Positions 24,401 through 35,373 of a stretch of DNA of 64,000 nucleotides are shown piece after piece (within the stretch, counting starts at the first letter, position 1; each line of letters begins with the position of its first letter). The stretch spans positions 80,158,501 through 80,222,500 of the forward strand of contig NC_132791.1 of NCBI RefSeq assembly GCF_048418805.1, written 5' to 3'. This DNA comes from Vulpes vulpes. Its lineage: Eukaryota; Chordata; Mammalia; Carnivora; Canidae. The position numbers were made by a program, and so were the translations under genes. The notes under the pieces were generated by a model. It saw nothing but the letters and a program-made list of their open reading frames with translations. It was not told the DNA's origin and did not search any database.

Positions 24401-24594
24401 TTTTTTTTTTTTTTTTTAAGATTTTATTTATTTACTCATGAGAGACACACACACACACAGAGAGAGGGGCAGAGACACAGGCAGAAGGAGAAGCAGGCTC
24501 CATGAAGGGAGCCCAGAGTGAGACTTGATCCCGGGACTCCAGGATCACAGGGCCAAAGGCAGGCATTAAACTGCTGAGCCACATAGGCATCCCC
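24401..24594 (-). mobile_element. CAN-SINE, antisense
   Basis: Poly-T (24401-24417), 'ctcatgagagacacacac', GA-rich part, and the head complement ending 'ctgctgagccacataggc' followed by atcccc. The CA/GA part has expanded slightly. Typical full-length copy. Confidence 0.93.
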
Positions 24595-24654
24595 TGTTTA
24601 TTGTTTAAATGTTTTTAACTTTCATATAGTTAAAAGATCTTTAAAGATTTAGCT

Positions 24655-24975
24655 TTATTTTTTAAAATTAATTTATTTAAGATTTTATTTTTGAGGGGCA
24701 CCTGGGTGGCTCAGGGGTTGAGCATCTGTCTTTAGCTCAGGTCATGATCCCGGGTCCTGGGATTGAACCCTGCATCAGGCACCCCACAGGGAGTCTGCTT
24801 CTCTCTCTGCCTGTGTCTCTGCCTCTCTCTGTGTGTCTCTCATGAATAAGTGAAAATCTATTTTTTAAAAAAGATATTTTATTTTTAAGTAATCTGTATA
24901 CCCTACATGGAGCTCGAACCCACAACCTGAGACCAAGAGTCACAGGCTCCACTGGATGAGCTAGCCAGGCACCTC
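24655..24975 (-). mobile_element. Older CAN-SINE, antisense, split by a younger SINE
   Basis: Left part is the T-rich tail to 24692; right part (24871-24975) reads 'ttttaagtaatctgtatacc', 'gagctcgaacccacaacc', 'gatgagctagccaggcacc', the short older carnivore SINE type. The host element is interrupted at aagattttattttt by the sense copy at 24695-24870. Confidence 0.8.
24695..24870 (+). mobile_element. CAN-SINE, sense, nested
   Basis: 'ggggcacctgggtggctcag' head, 'tgggattgaaccc' B-box region, CT-rich tail and A-rich end. Flanked by aagattttattttt (24679-24692) and aagatattttattttt (24871-24886), a target-site duplication within the older SINE's tail. Confidence 0.92.
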
Positions 24976-25653
24976 AAAATAAAAGTTTTCCCTTGATGGC
25001 AAACACATACACACATATATACACATACACACGATGCAGATATGAATCATTTTTAGTATGTCTGTACCAGAGGATAATATAAAGAAAGCTGAAAATTTTT
25101 TAAAAATGTAAAAAGAAAGGAAAATCATGCTCACACAATTTGCATATACACAGAAGATACTTAACTCACACACACACGCAAAAGCAGAGTTGCCTGAATA
25201 TGGGACAAGATTCTACCTGGAGACACTTCATCCCAAAAGGTACAGATAAAAAGACAGTCCTGATGGCTCAGTTCGCCAGCTATGGCATTGATGGATGAAG
25301 GGGGGGAGGGGGGGATGGGGAGACTTCCAGAAACTAGCAATAGGAGAGTCTGTCCCCATTCCTGGACCTGGAGGGATGAGGGGGTCATCTGGGCCCAATA
25401 AGGAGCTGTCCTCATGACAGGCAAAGCAGGAGGGAACAAGGAAGATGGGCCCCACCCTCCCTCCTCCTGTCCTCCCATCAACTGATGATGCAAGTGGCAG
25501 CCACCTAGGGCCTGGGTCGTCAGGTGAGGGCACACAGCAGGCCAGGAAAGGGCACAGAAATGATTTAGAGAATGACCAATAGCACACTTAAGTCTATTCC
25601 ATAAAAAGTATGCATGTGCTTTATGGTTTTCATTCACATCTCTTTGTTTAGTG
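24976..25653. other. Unique stretch with GC-rich second half
   Basis: The left half is AT-rich with short CA/TA runs (25000-25032, 25168-25178). The right half (25200-25560) is GC-rich and carries a G-quadruplex motif at 25300-25320. The minus-strand frame at 25161-25637 has no recognisable family signature. Confidence 0.45.
25300..25320 (+). other. G-quadruplex motif
   Basis: G7-a-G7-at-G4. The runs supply at least four G-triplets with short loops. Confidence 0.6.
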
Positions 25654-25926
25654 CAGACAACCTCAGAGATACTGTGGTTCAGTTCCAGACCACCACAATA
25701 AAGCTAATATTGCAATAAAATTTGAATCAAAATTTTTTGGTTTCCCAATGCATATAAAATCAAATTTTTTGATTTGATTGCATATTGAATCAAATTTTTT
25801 GGTTTCCCAATGCATATAAAGGTTATGTTTATGCCATACTAAGTGTGCAATAGCATTATGGCTAAAGAAGTGTACATCCTGAGCATGGATTCGCCATTCT
25901 AGAAGCCATTCAGTTTATTGAGAATT

Positions 25927-25949
25927 AAAAAAAAAAAAAAAAAAAAAAA
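25927..25949 (+). repeat. (A)23 tract
   Basis: Uninterrupted A-run within Tigger1. Likely grown from the element's A-rich segment. Confidence 0.9.
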
Positions 25950-26002
25950 GCTACCCATCATCTGAGTTTGCTGGCAGAGGGTTTTGTCTCAATGTTGATG
26001 GC

Positions 26003-27699
26003 TGCTAAGCAATCAGGGTTGTGGCTGCTGAAGGATGGAGTGGTTGTGGCAACTTTTTAAAATACAACAAAAATAAAGTTTGCCACATCAGTTGACTCTG
26101 CCTGTCGCGAATGATTACTCTGTAGCATGTGGCACTGTTTGACATCATTTTACCCACAGCAGAACTTTTGAATTTGGAGTGAATCCTTTCAAACCCTCCC
26201 ACTGCTTCATCAACCCAATTGATATAGTATTCTAAATCCTTTGTTGTCTCTTCAACAAACTTCACGACATCCTTACCAGAAGTAGATTCCATCTCAAGAA
26301 GCCACTGGCTTTGCGCATCCATAAGAAGCATCTCCTTGTCCATTCAGGTTTGATCATGAGATGGCAGAAATGCAGTCCCGTCTTCAGGCTCTGCTTCTAG
26401 CTCTCTTGCTGTTTCCACCACATCTGCAGTGACCTCCTCCACTGAAGTCTTGATCCCTCAAGGTCATCTGTTGAGGGTGGGAATCAGCTTCTTCCAAACT
26501 CCTGTTCAGATTGTTAATCTGACCTGTACCCATGAACCACAAATATTCTGAGTGGCATCTAGAATGGTGACTCCTTCCCAGGGGGTTTTGAATTTACTCA
26601 GCCCACACCCATCATAGGAATCACTGTCCATGGCAGGTGTAGCCTTTTGAAACAGGTTTCTTCAAAAGAAGAACTTGGAAATCAAAATGCCTCCTTGATC
26701 CATGGGCTGTAGAATGGATGTTGTGTCAGTAGGCATGGAAACAATGTTCATTTACTTGTTTATCTCCATCAGAGCTCTTGGCTGACCAGATGCATTATCA
26801 ATGAGCGGGAATATTTTGAGAGAGATCTTTTTTTAATTTTTTCCTCCTGAGCAGTAGGTCTCAACAGTGGGCTTAAAATATTCAGTAAACCATGCTGTAA
26901 ACAGATGTGCTGTCATCCAGGCTCTGTTGTTCCATTTATAGAGCACAGGGAGAGTAGATCTAGCATCCTTCTTAAGCGCCCTAGGATTTTTAGGATGGTG
27001 ACTTAGCATTGGCTTCACCTTCAAGTCAGGGGCTGTGTTAACACCTAACAAGAGAGTCAGCCTGTGCTTTGAAGGCAGGGACTGACTTCTCCTCTTTAGC
27101 TATGAAAGTCCTCCATGACATCTTCATACAATAGAGGGTTGTTCCATGTACAGTAAAAATCTGTTTAGCCACCTTCATTAACTATCTCAGCTGGATCTTC
27201 TGGAGAACTTGCTGCAGCTCCTATATCAGCACTTGTGGCTTCCTCTTGCTTGCATTTTTGTGTCATGAAGATGGCTTCTTTCCTTAAACCTCATGAACAA
27301 ACTTCTCCTGGCTTCAAACTTTCCTTCTGCAACCTCCTTACCTCTCTCAGCCTTCACAGAATTGAAGAGTTAGGGTCTTGTTCTGAATGATGCTTTGGCC
27401 TAAAGGAATGTTGTGGCTGGTTTGATCATCTGTCCAGACCATTCAAACCTTCTCCATATTCTCAATTTGACTCTTTCATTTTCTTATCATTCATGTGTTC
27501 CCTAGAGTGGCACTTTCAATCTCCTTCAAGAACTTTCCCTTTGCATTCACAACTTGGTCAACTGTTTGGTGCAAGAGGCCAAAATTCTAGCCTATTTTGG
27601 CTTTCTACATGCTTCCTCACTAAGCTTAATCAGTTCCAGCTTTTGATTTAAAGTGACAGACACATGGCTCTTCCTTTCACTTGAACATGCAGAAGCCAT
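26003..27699 (-). pseudogene. Tigger1 transposase remnant
   Basis: Pogo-type transposase relic: an N-terminal helix-turn-helix for terminal repeat binding, then a DDE nuclease domain. The likely original start is the ATG complement at 27697-27699. Two pieces stay open: 26833-27051 in the DDE region (LPVLYKWNNRAWMTAHLF is family-typical) and 26005-26343 at the C-terminus. The second catalytic Asp is still readable in a LIDNA-type motif (codon at 26797-26799). Where the family has the first catalytic Asp in a VDET motif, this copy reads V-H-G (His codon at 27146-27148). Frameshifts and stops lie in between. Not functional, and no sign of host domestication. Confidence 0.85.
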
Positions 27700-28106
27700 T
27701 GTATAGTAATTATTAACTCATTGGTCTAATTACAATATTTTTATGTCTCAGGGAATAGCAAGGCCTGAGGAGAGGGAGAGAGATGGGGAATGGCCAGTTT
27801 GTGAAGCAGTCAGAATGCATATATTTGAAACGTGGGTGCAGTTCATGTCATGCCGAATCAATTATAGCAGTAACATCAAAGATCACTCACTGATCACAGA
27901 TCACCATAATAAAATAATTACAAACACTGAAATATTATAAGAATTACCAAAATATGACAGACATGACATAAGCAAGTACTGTTTGAAAAATGGTGCCAAT
28001 ACTTACCTGACACACAAATCTTCAATTTGTAAAAAAAACAAAAACAAAAACAAAAAACACGTCTGCAAAGCATAATAAAGTGAAGCACAATAAAATAAGG
28101 TACGTG

Positions 28107-28394
28107 TATGTGAAATAACTATGTTTTATGACTGGAGAAAATGATGTCTGGGAAGGCAAAACTGCTTGTGTGCATCTCTTGCATACATATAAGCTGTTTA
28201 TGTATTATGCATGTGTATGTACGTATATATGTATCTATGCAGATGTATACACACATATCTTATGAATATCATTTCCTTATGAGAACATTGTTGCTTTTAT
28301 TTCTTGATGTACACATTTGTGCTTTTTTTTTAACTTAAAGATATCTACAAGCTTAGAATCCCAAAGGATGTTACCGCTGTATGATGTGGCCATT
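28107..28394. other. Unique stretch with TATG/TATA-like repeats
   Basis: A degenerate alternating ATGTATGTAC tract at 28200-28250. No gene seen. Confidence 0.5.
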
Positions 28395-28600
28395 CACCTG
28401 TTTTATAAACATCTTTTAAGCTCCTGCCATGTTCCAGGCATTACCCTAAAAACTAACGATGTGCACGCAGTTGACCTCTTGCATCCATTTTCTCATAGCC
28501 ACTTGAGTATACGAGACCCACAAGCACAATTATAAATTCGTATATGAATTCAACCACAGTGTGAACAAGGAAACAAAGCAAGGCGGTAGATCTAAGGAGG
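28395..28600 (-). mobile_element. MIR-like SINE, diverged
   Basis: 'ctcctgccatgttccaggca', 'ccattttctcatagccac' and 'acaaggaaacaaagcaagg' follow an inverted MIR order with indels. Boundaries uncertain. Confidence 0.45.
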
Positions 28601-29832
28601 ATGGATCCCCTCTAATGAGCAAGAGTCAGGGAAGAATTCTCCATGTTGGGGAGGCATCTATTTTGATTTGGGAAGATGAGAGAGGGTAAGTTTGCCAGGC
28701 AGACAAATGGAAGAAAAACACTCTGGCCAGAGGGATGAACAAATGCAAAATCACAGATGAAGATCCCCTGCATCTGTGTTCACGTAGAATGTAAATGCTC
28801 CCAGGAGCAGAAAATCAGACCATGTGATAGGCAGACAAGAAATAACATGTCACAATGTGCCCAGAGCTACAAAGTTAAACAGCTTGGTTTTCACCCCAGA
28901 AAACATTCCCTTTGTGTCTCTGTGGAAACAGGTACTGTAGATACTTAGTAGGTAAGACTTGAAAAGGAATTCCAAGATTGAACTTGTTAAAATTCTGGAT
29001 TGAACACATTTCCTTACTGTAGCCATCTTCAGAACCATTACTGCTCTGAATTATGAATGCATATGGTGGAGTCTCCAAGAGGGGTTTTCACTATGTTGAT
29101 TTTTAAATATGTGTTCCACCATTTAGTCATTTGCTAAAGTTTCTCTCGGATTCCCTCTTGGTTTTGTTTGTTTTTATTTGAGAAACTGCGGACATAATTG
29201 CCTGGTAGGAAGTGAAATGTTTGAAACACCAGAGCAAGAGAGAGACTTTACCAGTCTTGCATTCCGACATTTTTGACATTATCCTCTGGTGGCAATGTGA
29301 AAGGCGAAAGGCCTAGGCCTGACAGCAGAAGAACTAATTGAGAGGTAATTAGTGATGAGGAATAAGGTCATCTTAGGCAGAGGGAATGGAGATAGGAAGC
29401 AAACAAAAGTTTGAGGAAATGATAGTTTGTAGAATCATCTTTACCCACTGGCTCTGCACCATATATATGTATTTCTTTAGATATGGATCTTGGGTGAAAT
29501 GGGTTGTAACTTAGAAAAGCATAACGTGTCCCAGGTGTATCCTGAAGATCAATGATGAAATTAACTCATTGTTAGTTTGTGCCCTGTCAACTCTTCTGGA
29601 GAAATCAGATTTGTGAGCAAACATATCCGATCTTAGTCTCCCAAATGTGGAGCCTGAGGGTACTTGAGGGAATGAACCTCCCTCTTGTCTCAAAGGATAG
29701 ACCAATGACCCCAGCAAAGAGCAGAGTTCTAGGGCCAGAGAACAGGTCACCACATCTGAGAAGTTAGCTGAGAAGCCTTAATACTGCAAACACAGACTTC
29801 CCAAAAGTCACCAAATGCAGAGGAGAGTGGAT

Positions 29833-29859
29833 GGGGGTGGGGGCAGGCACAGGGGCGGG
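29833..29859 (+). other. G-quadruplex motif
   Basis: G5-t-G5, a 7- to 8-base loop, then G4-c-G3, fitting a four-run pattern with one longer loop. Confidence 0.5.
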
Positions 29860-31276
29860 AGAGCTCAATCTCAAAGCAGGAGTTCCCAAATTGTACCATA
29901 GAGCAAATGGGAGATGGGCTGTTTCCGTAGGGTCAAAAGTGAAAAGCAGAAAAAGGGTTTCTTATGTCCTGTGCAGCTCCATGAAACAATGGGAATCTGC
30001 TGCCAATGTGTGTAAGTTAAAAATATCTTCCTATATCACTAAAATAGATAAATTCCTCAAATCACCAAGGACAGGGGGATGGGGTGGGGGTTGAGCATGA
30101 ATTTAGAGGAGGCAGTGGGGTGAGAGGCAGGAAAGAAAGAAAAACCTGACCATGGATTTTAGGAATGCCCACGAAATGAACCCAAGCAAAGGATGCTTCC
30201 TCCTGCACGCACTGCTCACCACGTCAAGCCTTTCATTTCTATTTTGAACCAAAAATAGGCCTTAAAAATTTGCAGACATCTTACAAGACAGCCGTGCTAT
30301 TTAGAAATGTATAGCTACTTTGTTCGGATTTGCACGGTTTGGGGAGACCCCCATAAACATGTGGCGGGTTTGTGCACCACGTGTGGGTCAGAAGCCCTGG
30401 TCCGGAAGGGCTATGGCACACATCAGGCATTCTGCTCGTTGCTTCAGGAATTTTCCACCCTTTCCCTGCTGCCTACATGGCTCCCTTTGATCTGAGGGCC
30501 TTAGGGACACCTGACAGGCAGCTCCCTGTGCCTTTCTCGCTCTCCATCTATCTCCTGCCCATTAAGATTAGGGGCTATTTGAATGTAAATGAGAGTTTGC
30601 AAAGTGGCTGGAGCTGGAGTCCTTTGCGGCAATGCCTGTAAGTTCACCGGATCAAAGCCCCAGTCCGGGTTCACAGGAGCTTTTCAAAACTGTTTAGAAA
30701 AAAACAAGCAAAGGAAAAATCTGCCTCATGCCTGGCTGCAGGCTGCTGCTCCAAGACACATCAGGGAAAAGCCAGAAAGCCTGTAGTGAGCCCCGATTCT
30801 GGGCTGAGAGCTGCAGTCTTTCTGAAATATTTTTTAAATCCCTTCTTTCCCCAAAGAAATGAGTTTGCCAACCCGAAAGTCGCACCTGATCCTCTCGGCT
30901 CCCTTTGAAAGTGCTGCTTACCCAGTTTAGGTCGCCACGAGGTGGGGTGGCTTGAACTAGGAAGAAAAATGCTTCAGAACTGAGCTTTGTCCTCCCCGGC
31001 GATGGGAGCAGCCCAGGGTGGGCCCCTGCTCCACCCCCGCCGGGCCTCTATCCGCCTGCATTCCCTCCACCTGGGGAGGTGTCTGCACCTGGGTGTTAGA
31101 GAATCAGCGAAGGTTAGGGGTACGGCTCCTTCTCTGGGCCTTCCAGTAGATTAAAAAGAAATGGATATTTCTTTAGACTTTAAAATGGAAACTCCAGTAC
31201 ATTCTGTGCTGCTGCCATGCAGATCTTGGTCGCCAAAATTAGCAACCGGTTCTGAAATGCGGCATTGTCATTGGAA

Positions 31277-31284
31277 TTACGTCA
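31277..31284 (+). promoter_or_regulatory. CRE/ATF-type site TTACGTCA
   Basis: An exact TTACGTCA octamer (complement TGACGTAA), a known CREB/ATF/C/EBP-family sequence, in a repeat-free block with several CpGs. Occupancy is unknown. Confidence 0.35.
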
Positions 31285-31701
31285 GGGACATTGCGGGAGT
31301 CAGTTTGGCTAAGATGTGATCCCTGCCCTCCCCACGCCCCCTCCCAGGCAAGGATGGGTGCAAAACAGAATTAAAATTTTCAAGAGGAAAGGGGAAAAAA
31401 TTTCAGCTCAGCTGTTGCCATCTCGGCAGGAGCCTCTACTGTACTTGAAGGGATTTCAGGGGCAGGGCGGGCCTCCTAGGACTCTTCCCTAGGGCCACCT
31501 GGCACCACCAACCCCCTCACCTATCCTAATGGCAGCCTTACCACCCCAGACTCCCTTCACCCACCAACACTGCTCCAAGGAAAGTGTTGCCGGTATCGAT
31601 TTTGTACTCTCTTTTGCTTATTTTTAACATCCATGGAGGCAATTTTCAGCAATGTTGAGCCATCTGCCTGGGCCATCTGAATTAATTCCCAGATATAAAC
31701 T

Positions 31702-31784
31702 CTTTTTCTCCCTTCCTTTCTTCCTCTTCCTTCCTTCCTTCCTTCCTTCCTTCCTTCCTTCCTTCCTTCCTTCCTTCCTTCTTA
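31702..31784. repeat. (TTCC)n microsatellite in a pyrimidine tract
   Basis: A perfect TTCC array from about 31727 to 31782 (some 14 units), preceded by imperfect pyrimidine-only sequence. Likely polymorphic and triplex-prone. Confidence 0.95.
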
Positions 31785-31969
31785 GTACTCTGATTTAAAA
31801 AAAAAAAAAGCATTGGACTGGTCTGTTTCTCTCAAGCCTATTATTTTTAATGTGCAATTTTTTTTAGGAACACATACAGCATTGGAGAAGAAATGCCCGT
31901 CTTCTCATTCCACTTAATTTTTCATTATCACCTTTATGTTCATTGTCATTAAAAAAATCAGTAACCATA

Positions 31970-32130
31970 AACATAGAATGAATGCTATATATCAGGTCCT
32001 ATGCTGAACACTTTATACACATTATTTCATTTAATCTTATATAACAACCTCACAAAGGAGTCAGAAGTCTTAATGAATTTCCTCAAGATCACTCTGCTTT
32101 CGTAAATGGAAAAACTGGGATTCAGGGTAA
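31970..32130 (-). mobile_element. MIR SINE
   Basis: Inverted MIR: 'aggtcctatgctgaacac', 'acattatttcatttaatct', 'tataacaacctcac', 'tggaaaaactgggattc'. Confidence 0.8.
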
Positions 32131-32162
32131 GCCAGGGAACTATGCTTTAAATTATCCACAAG

Positions 32163-32340
32163 GGGGACGCCTGGATGGCTCAGCGGTTGAGCCCTTGAGC
32201 GGCTCCCTGTGGCTTAGGGTGTGATCCTGGAGTTCCAGGATCAAGTCCCCGCATCAGACTCCCTGCAGGGAGCCTGCTTCTCCCACTTCCTGTGTCTCTG
32301 CCTCTTTCTCTGTGTCTCTTATGAATAAATAAGTAAATAA
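32163..32340 (+). mobile_element. CAN-SINE, sense
   Basis: Head 'ggggacgcctggatggctca', 'tgatcctggagttccagg', CT-rich part and an AATAAATAAGTAAATAAA tail. Flanking repeats atccacaagggg (about 32154-32164) and atccacagggg (32341-32351) are its target-site duplication. Confidence 0.95.
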
Positions 32341-32428
32341 ATCCACAGGGGATAGTATTGAGTTTGGATTTGGATAAACGGTAAAACTCATAAGACAAAC
32401 TTGAACCTGGGAGATGCTTTACTGCTAC

Positions 32429-32668
32429 TACTCAAAATGTGATCTGCAAACTGGCAGCATCAACATTATCTCTACATCTGTTAAAAATGCAGATTCTCAG
32501 GCCCTAACCAGACCTACTGAATCATATATTTCTTATCTTTTTCCATCTCAGTCTGAACCATGCAAACCATGAGAAGACAGGAAATGGGATTCATGACTAT
32601 TCATGGGAGCCATGAATCCAAAGGAGCAGTAGGCATTGTCTGTGGAATAAGTATACTTTGAGAATTTA
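32429..32668 (+). mobile_element. MER5-like MITE, with an internal insertion
   Basis: 'ctcaaaatgtgatctgcaaa', 'ctggcagcatcaacattatc', 'aaaaatgcagattctcagg', 'accagacctactgaatcat', ending in 'atactttgagaattta'. About 70 bases longer than usual in the middle, with no obvious source for the extra sequence. Confidence 0.75.
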
Positions 32669-33432
32669 ATTTTTGCAAAATGTAAAGATACTTTTGAGCC
32701 GTTTCAATATATATTTATATGACTCTAGTTCTGGACCCAAATAAATGTTTTTATGTTACTGTATATACTTTCTCATGTAACAGATAGGAGTATTAGTATA
32801 TGAAGACCCACTGAAATTTTTTTTTTTTAATTAAAAGGAATCTTCATAGTTAAAAAGATAGGAAAAAACTGACACTTTTCAAACTCACACCAGATGCTGG
32901 AATTTCTTTTCCGACATCCCTGACAAGTGGTCATTTAGTCTTGTGTCTGAGGATTGCTATGGAGAAGAACCATATTTCTCAACAGGCAGCACAATCCTTT
33001 TTTTTTTTTTTTTTTTTAGATCTCAGTTTTTTAATTAATTTTTTTTTTTTTTTTTTTGGTATGGACTGGGTATTAGATGAAATTTAGAAGATCTAATTTT
33101 TAAAAGTTATTTCAATATTGAGTTTAATCGTACCTCATTGCACTAATTTCAGCTTCTCAAGCTAAAGAAAATTAGAAGCCTAATCTCATCATTTCTTCAA
33201 ATATTTGAAGCTATAACATGTCTTCTCTGGCCTAAACATTGTAATTAGCTCCTTCAACTTTTACTCATTTGGCATAATTTCCAGGTCCTAAGGGCTTCCT
33301 TACAAGGGTTCTTTGTCCCTTTAAAATAGAGTACCCAAAAGACAACTCAATGCTAAAAATGGTATGTTTGACAGTGAGGATAAAGCTATTTTTTTCCTTG
33401 CCTAAGGTAAACCCAACTTACATCTCTGGGTA
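32669..33432. other. AT-rich stretch with paired poly-T tracts
   Basis: Two long T-runs (32998-33017 and 33040-33057) flank a short AT-rich spacer. They may be remnants of reverse-oriented retrotransposon tails, but no body is recognisable. No gene. Confidence 0.5.
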
Positions 33433-33561
33433 TTTCTTTTTTCTTTTTTTTTTTTTAAAGATTTTATTTTTGAGTAATCTCTACACCCATTCTGGGGCTC
33501 AAACCTATGACCCCAAGATCAAGATTCACACTTTCTACTGACTGAGCCAGCCAGGTGCCCC
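33433..33561 (-). mobile_element. Older CAN-SINE, antisense
   Basis: T-rich tail, 'tttttgagtaatctctacac', 'ggggctcaaacctatgac', 'gagccagccaggtgcccc'. The flanks ctgggtatt and ctggggtatt suggest a worn target-site duplication. Confidence 0.9.
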
Positions 33562-34199
33562 TGGGGTATTAAACATAATATCAACCAAATACGCAAATCT
33601 TGTCACTTTAACTACTGCAAAGCTAGATCTTCAACATCTTCCCATTTGCCTTGTTTGATTGGTTTCTTAAACCTAAACTCAAGACTTTACATCTGTTCCT
33701 CTATATTGTACTTTGTGTGGGTCATTATTCCAGAAGGAAAATATCATTCTATTTTGATCTTGTCCCAATGAATCAGCTTTCTCCAAACTTTGTGTGCCCT
33801 CGAATTAAGATATAAATGAAATACAGTTGAAATGACTTCCCACTCATGCATTTCCGTTAACCCCTTCATGTGAGTGACTGTTCTCTAAACACAACTTGTC
33901 AGAGTAGCTATTGTAGAATTTGTCAGGAAACTCCCCTAATCACACGCCCTTACTATTTGAGTGCTGGGCTTTTGGCACTTCACCAGTTCTTCATAACTCC
34001 TCAGAGATTATGAGTAATGGCTCTTTGACAGCATCTGGAAATTAATTTGCTCTTCTGGAATAATCTCAGCCTGGAGACAGGAATTCATTTCAGGCAAAAA
34101 GATATTCTTTAAGTTTCTCTCTTACCTTTCTTTGGATCCATATACCTGTTTTCAAGTTGAAGATGATTCTTTTGGGAAGACAAAGAAAATCACTGTAAA
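33562..34199. other. Unique stretch
   Basis: No gene. The 33580-33645 part is a diverged duplicate of 34479-34544 (see findings). Otherwise featureless. Confidence 0.45.
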
Positions 34200-35345
34200 A
34201 CTCTGCTCTTGTAGTGTCATTGGTTAATATTATATCACATGCCTTCTGCTTACATTCTCTCTGCTCTAAATATACATTACAGAGTGCTTTTAGTTACTCT
34301 TAACATTTTTGAACATTCATTGGGTTTTTCCTTCTTGATATTATCTACAGTGTTCTGTGCCATGTCCCCTCTCCATCCTTGGCCACTAGTCCCGTCTATA
34401 TACACCATCTCTCTCAAAGAACCTCTTCATCTAACTGAACTAAGATAACAATCTGGAGGATTTATTTTAAACTTAAAAATCAACCAAATATCCCAGATTT
34501 TTTCACTTTAATTGCTGTAAAGATGGATCTTCAACATCTTCCCACACTTAGGTCAACACACTCAAATTGGAAACAATTATTTTTTTCTCCATCATTGCTT
34601 ATCATTTTATCTTGGCTAATGGTGTCACAATCTAACCAGCTGCCCCAAGCAGAGACCAGGAGTGATTCCTTGACTCCTTTTCCCCTGATTTTCTGCATTC
34701 AACCCTCAGCAAATCTTTCAGCCATCCTTTGGCATTTTTCTCCAACCATCTCTCTCCCCATCATCTTGACCACTGAATTCACCTAATGCCTATAATATCC
34801 ACTTTCCTGGAATATTGCAATCATCTCTTTAGGGATGTGTCCAATTCCCAGTGAATTCCTCGATAAATTCTCCTCTACACTGTCAATATAAAAAATCTAC
34901 TTAATGCACATATTGGATATGATAGCTACAGTGATGCAATGCCACAGACAATGCCTCAGAATCCATAAGTGATTCCACATTGCACACAGGATAAAATTCA
35001 AGGTCTTAGCATAGTTAAGCACTTGCTTCTGCTCATCATTGCAACTGCACAGCATCCCTTACTCCTGTCCTATATCTTGAACTTTTATATTTATCTTGAA
35101 TCTCCACCTATCTGGTATCTCTGCAGAGCTTTTCTTCCCATTCTTCAAAACTTAAGCAAATTCCCTCACGTCTCTTAAAATGTTTTATGATCTAACAAAA
35201 CCGAATTTGCTATTCTATCCATGGGCTTTGCGGATTCCTCTATTATACTACTTATTACACTGTATGATAAGGATTTGTTTGCACTTTTATCTCTTGGTAT
35301 TGGCTGTATAATCACTGAAGGTAGGATCATGGCTCAATCTTATCT
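34200..35345 (+). mobile_element. L2 LINE 3' region, sense
   Basis: Follows L2 ORF2-to-3'UTR order: 'ctggctaatggtgtcacaat'-type wording, 'ctggaatattgcaatcatct', 'cacacaggataaaattcaa', 'ctatcttgaactttt', then 'tatcttgaatctccaccta' and 'ttttatctcttggtattgg'. About 1.1 kb, one of the longest L2 remnants in the window. All frames broken. The left boundary is approximate. Confidence 0.7.
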
Positions 35346-35373
35346 GAATCTACTCCCCATACACATATGCCAA

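Larger units (their letters stand above)
25654..28106 (-). mobile_element. Nearly full-length Tigger1 DNA transposon
   Basis: The two ends match Tigger1 termini in inverted orientation: left 'cctcagagatactgtggttc', 'cagaccaccacaataaag'; right 'gaagcacaataaaataagg', then TACGTG and TA. About 2.45 kb, close to the family's usual 2.4 kb, so essentially complete apart from small indels. Internal changes include a local duplication near 25724-25820, an A23 tract at 25927-25949 and CAAAAA units at 28028-28058. Tigger elements are pogo-like cut-and-paste transposons that duplicate TA; this one is immobile. Confidence 0.95.
28601..31701. other. Long unique stretch, GC and CpG rising toward 31 kb
   Basis: About 3.1 kb with almost no interspersed repeats. 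From 29.8 kb it holds G-runs, scattered CpGs, E-boxes near 31070-31100, a TTACGTCA CRE-type site at 31277-31284, and CTCF-like cores at 29284-29297 (minus) and 30935-30947. No exon with convincing splice context and protein signature was found. It may be a regulatory neighbourhood (inference). Confidence 0.45.

Noticed and set aside
25161..25637. 158-residue minus-strand frame
   Set aside because: No recognisable protein signature, sits partly on a G-run motif, and two overlapping frames are open in the same GC-rich stretch.
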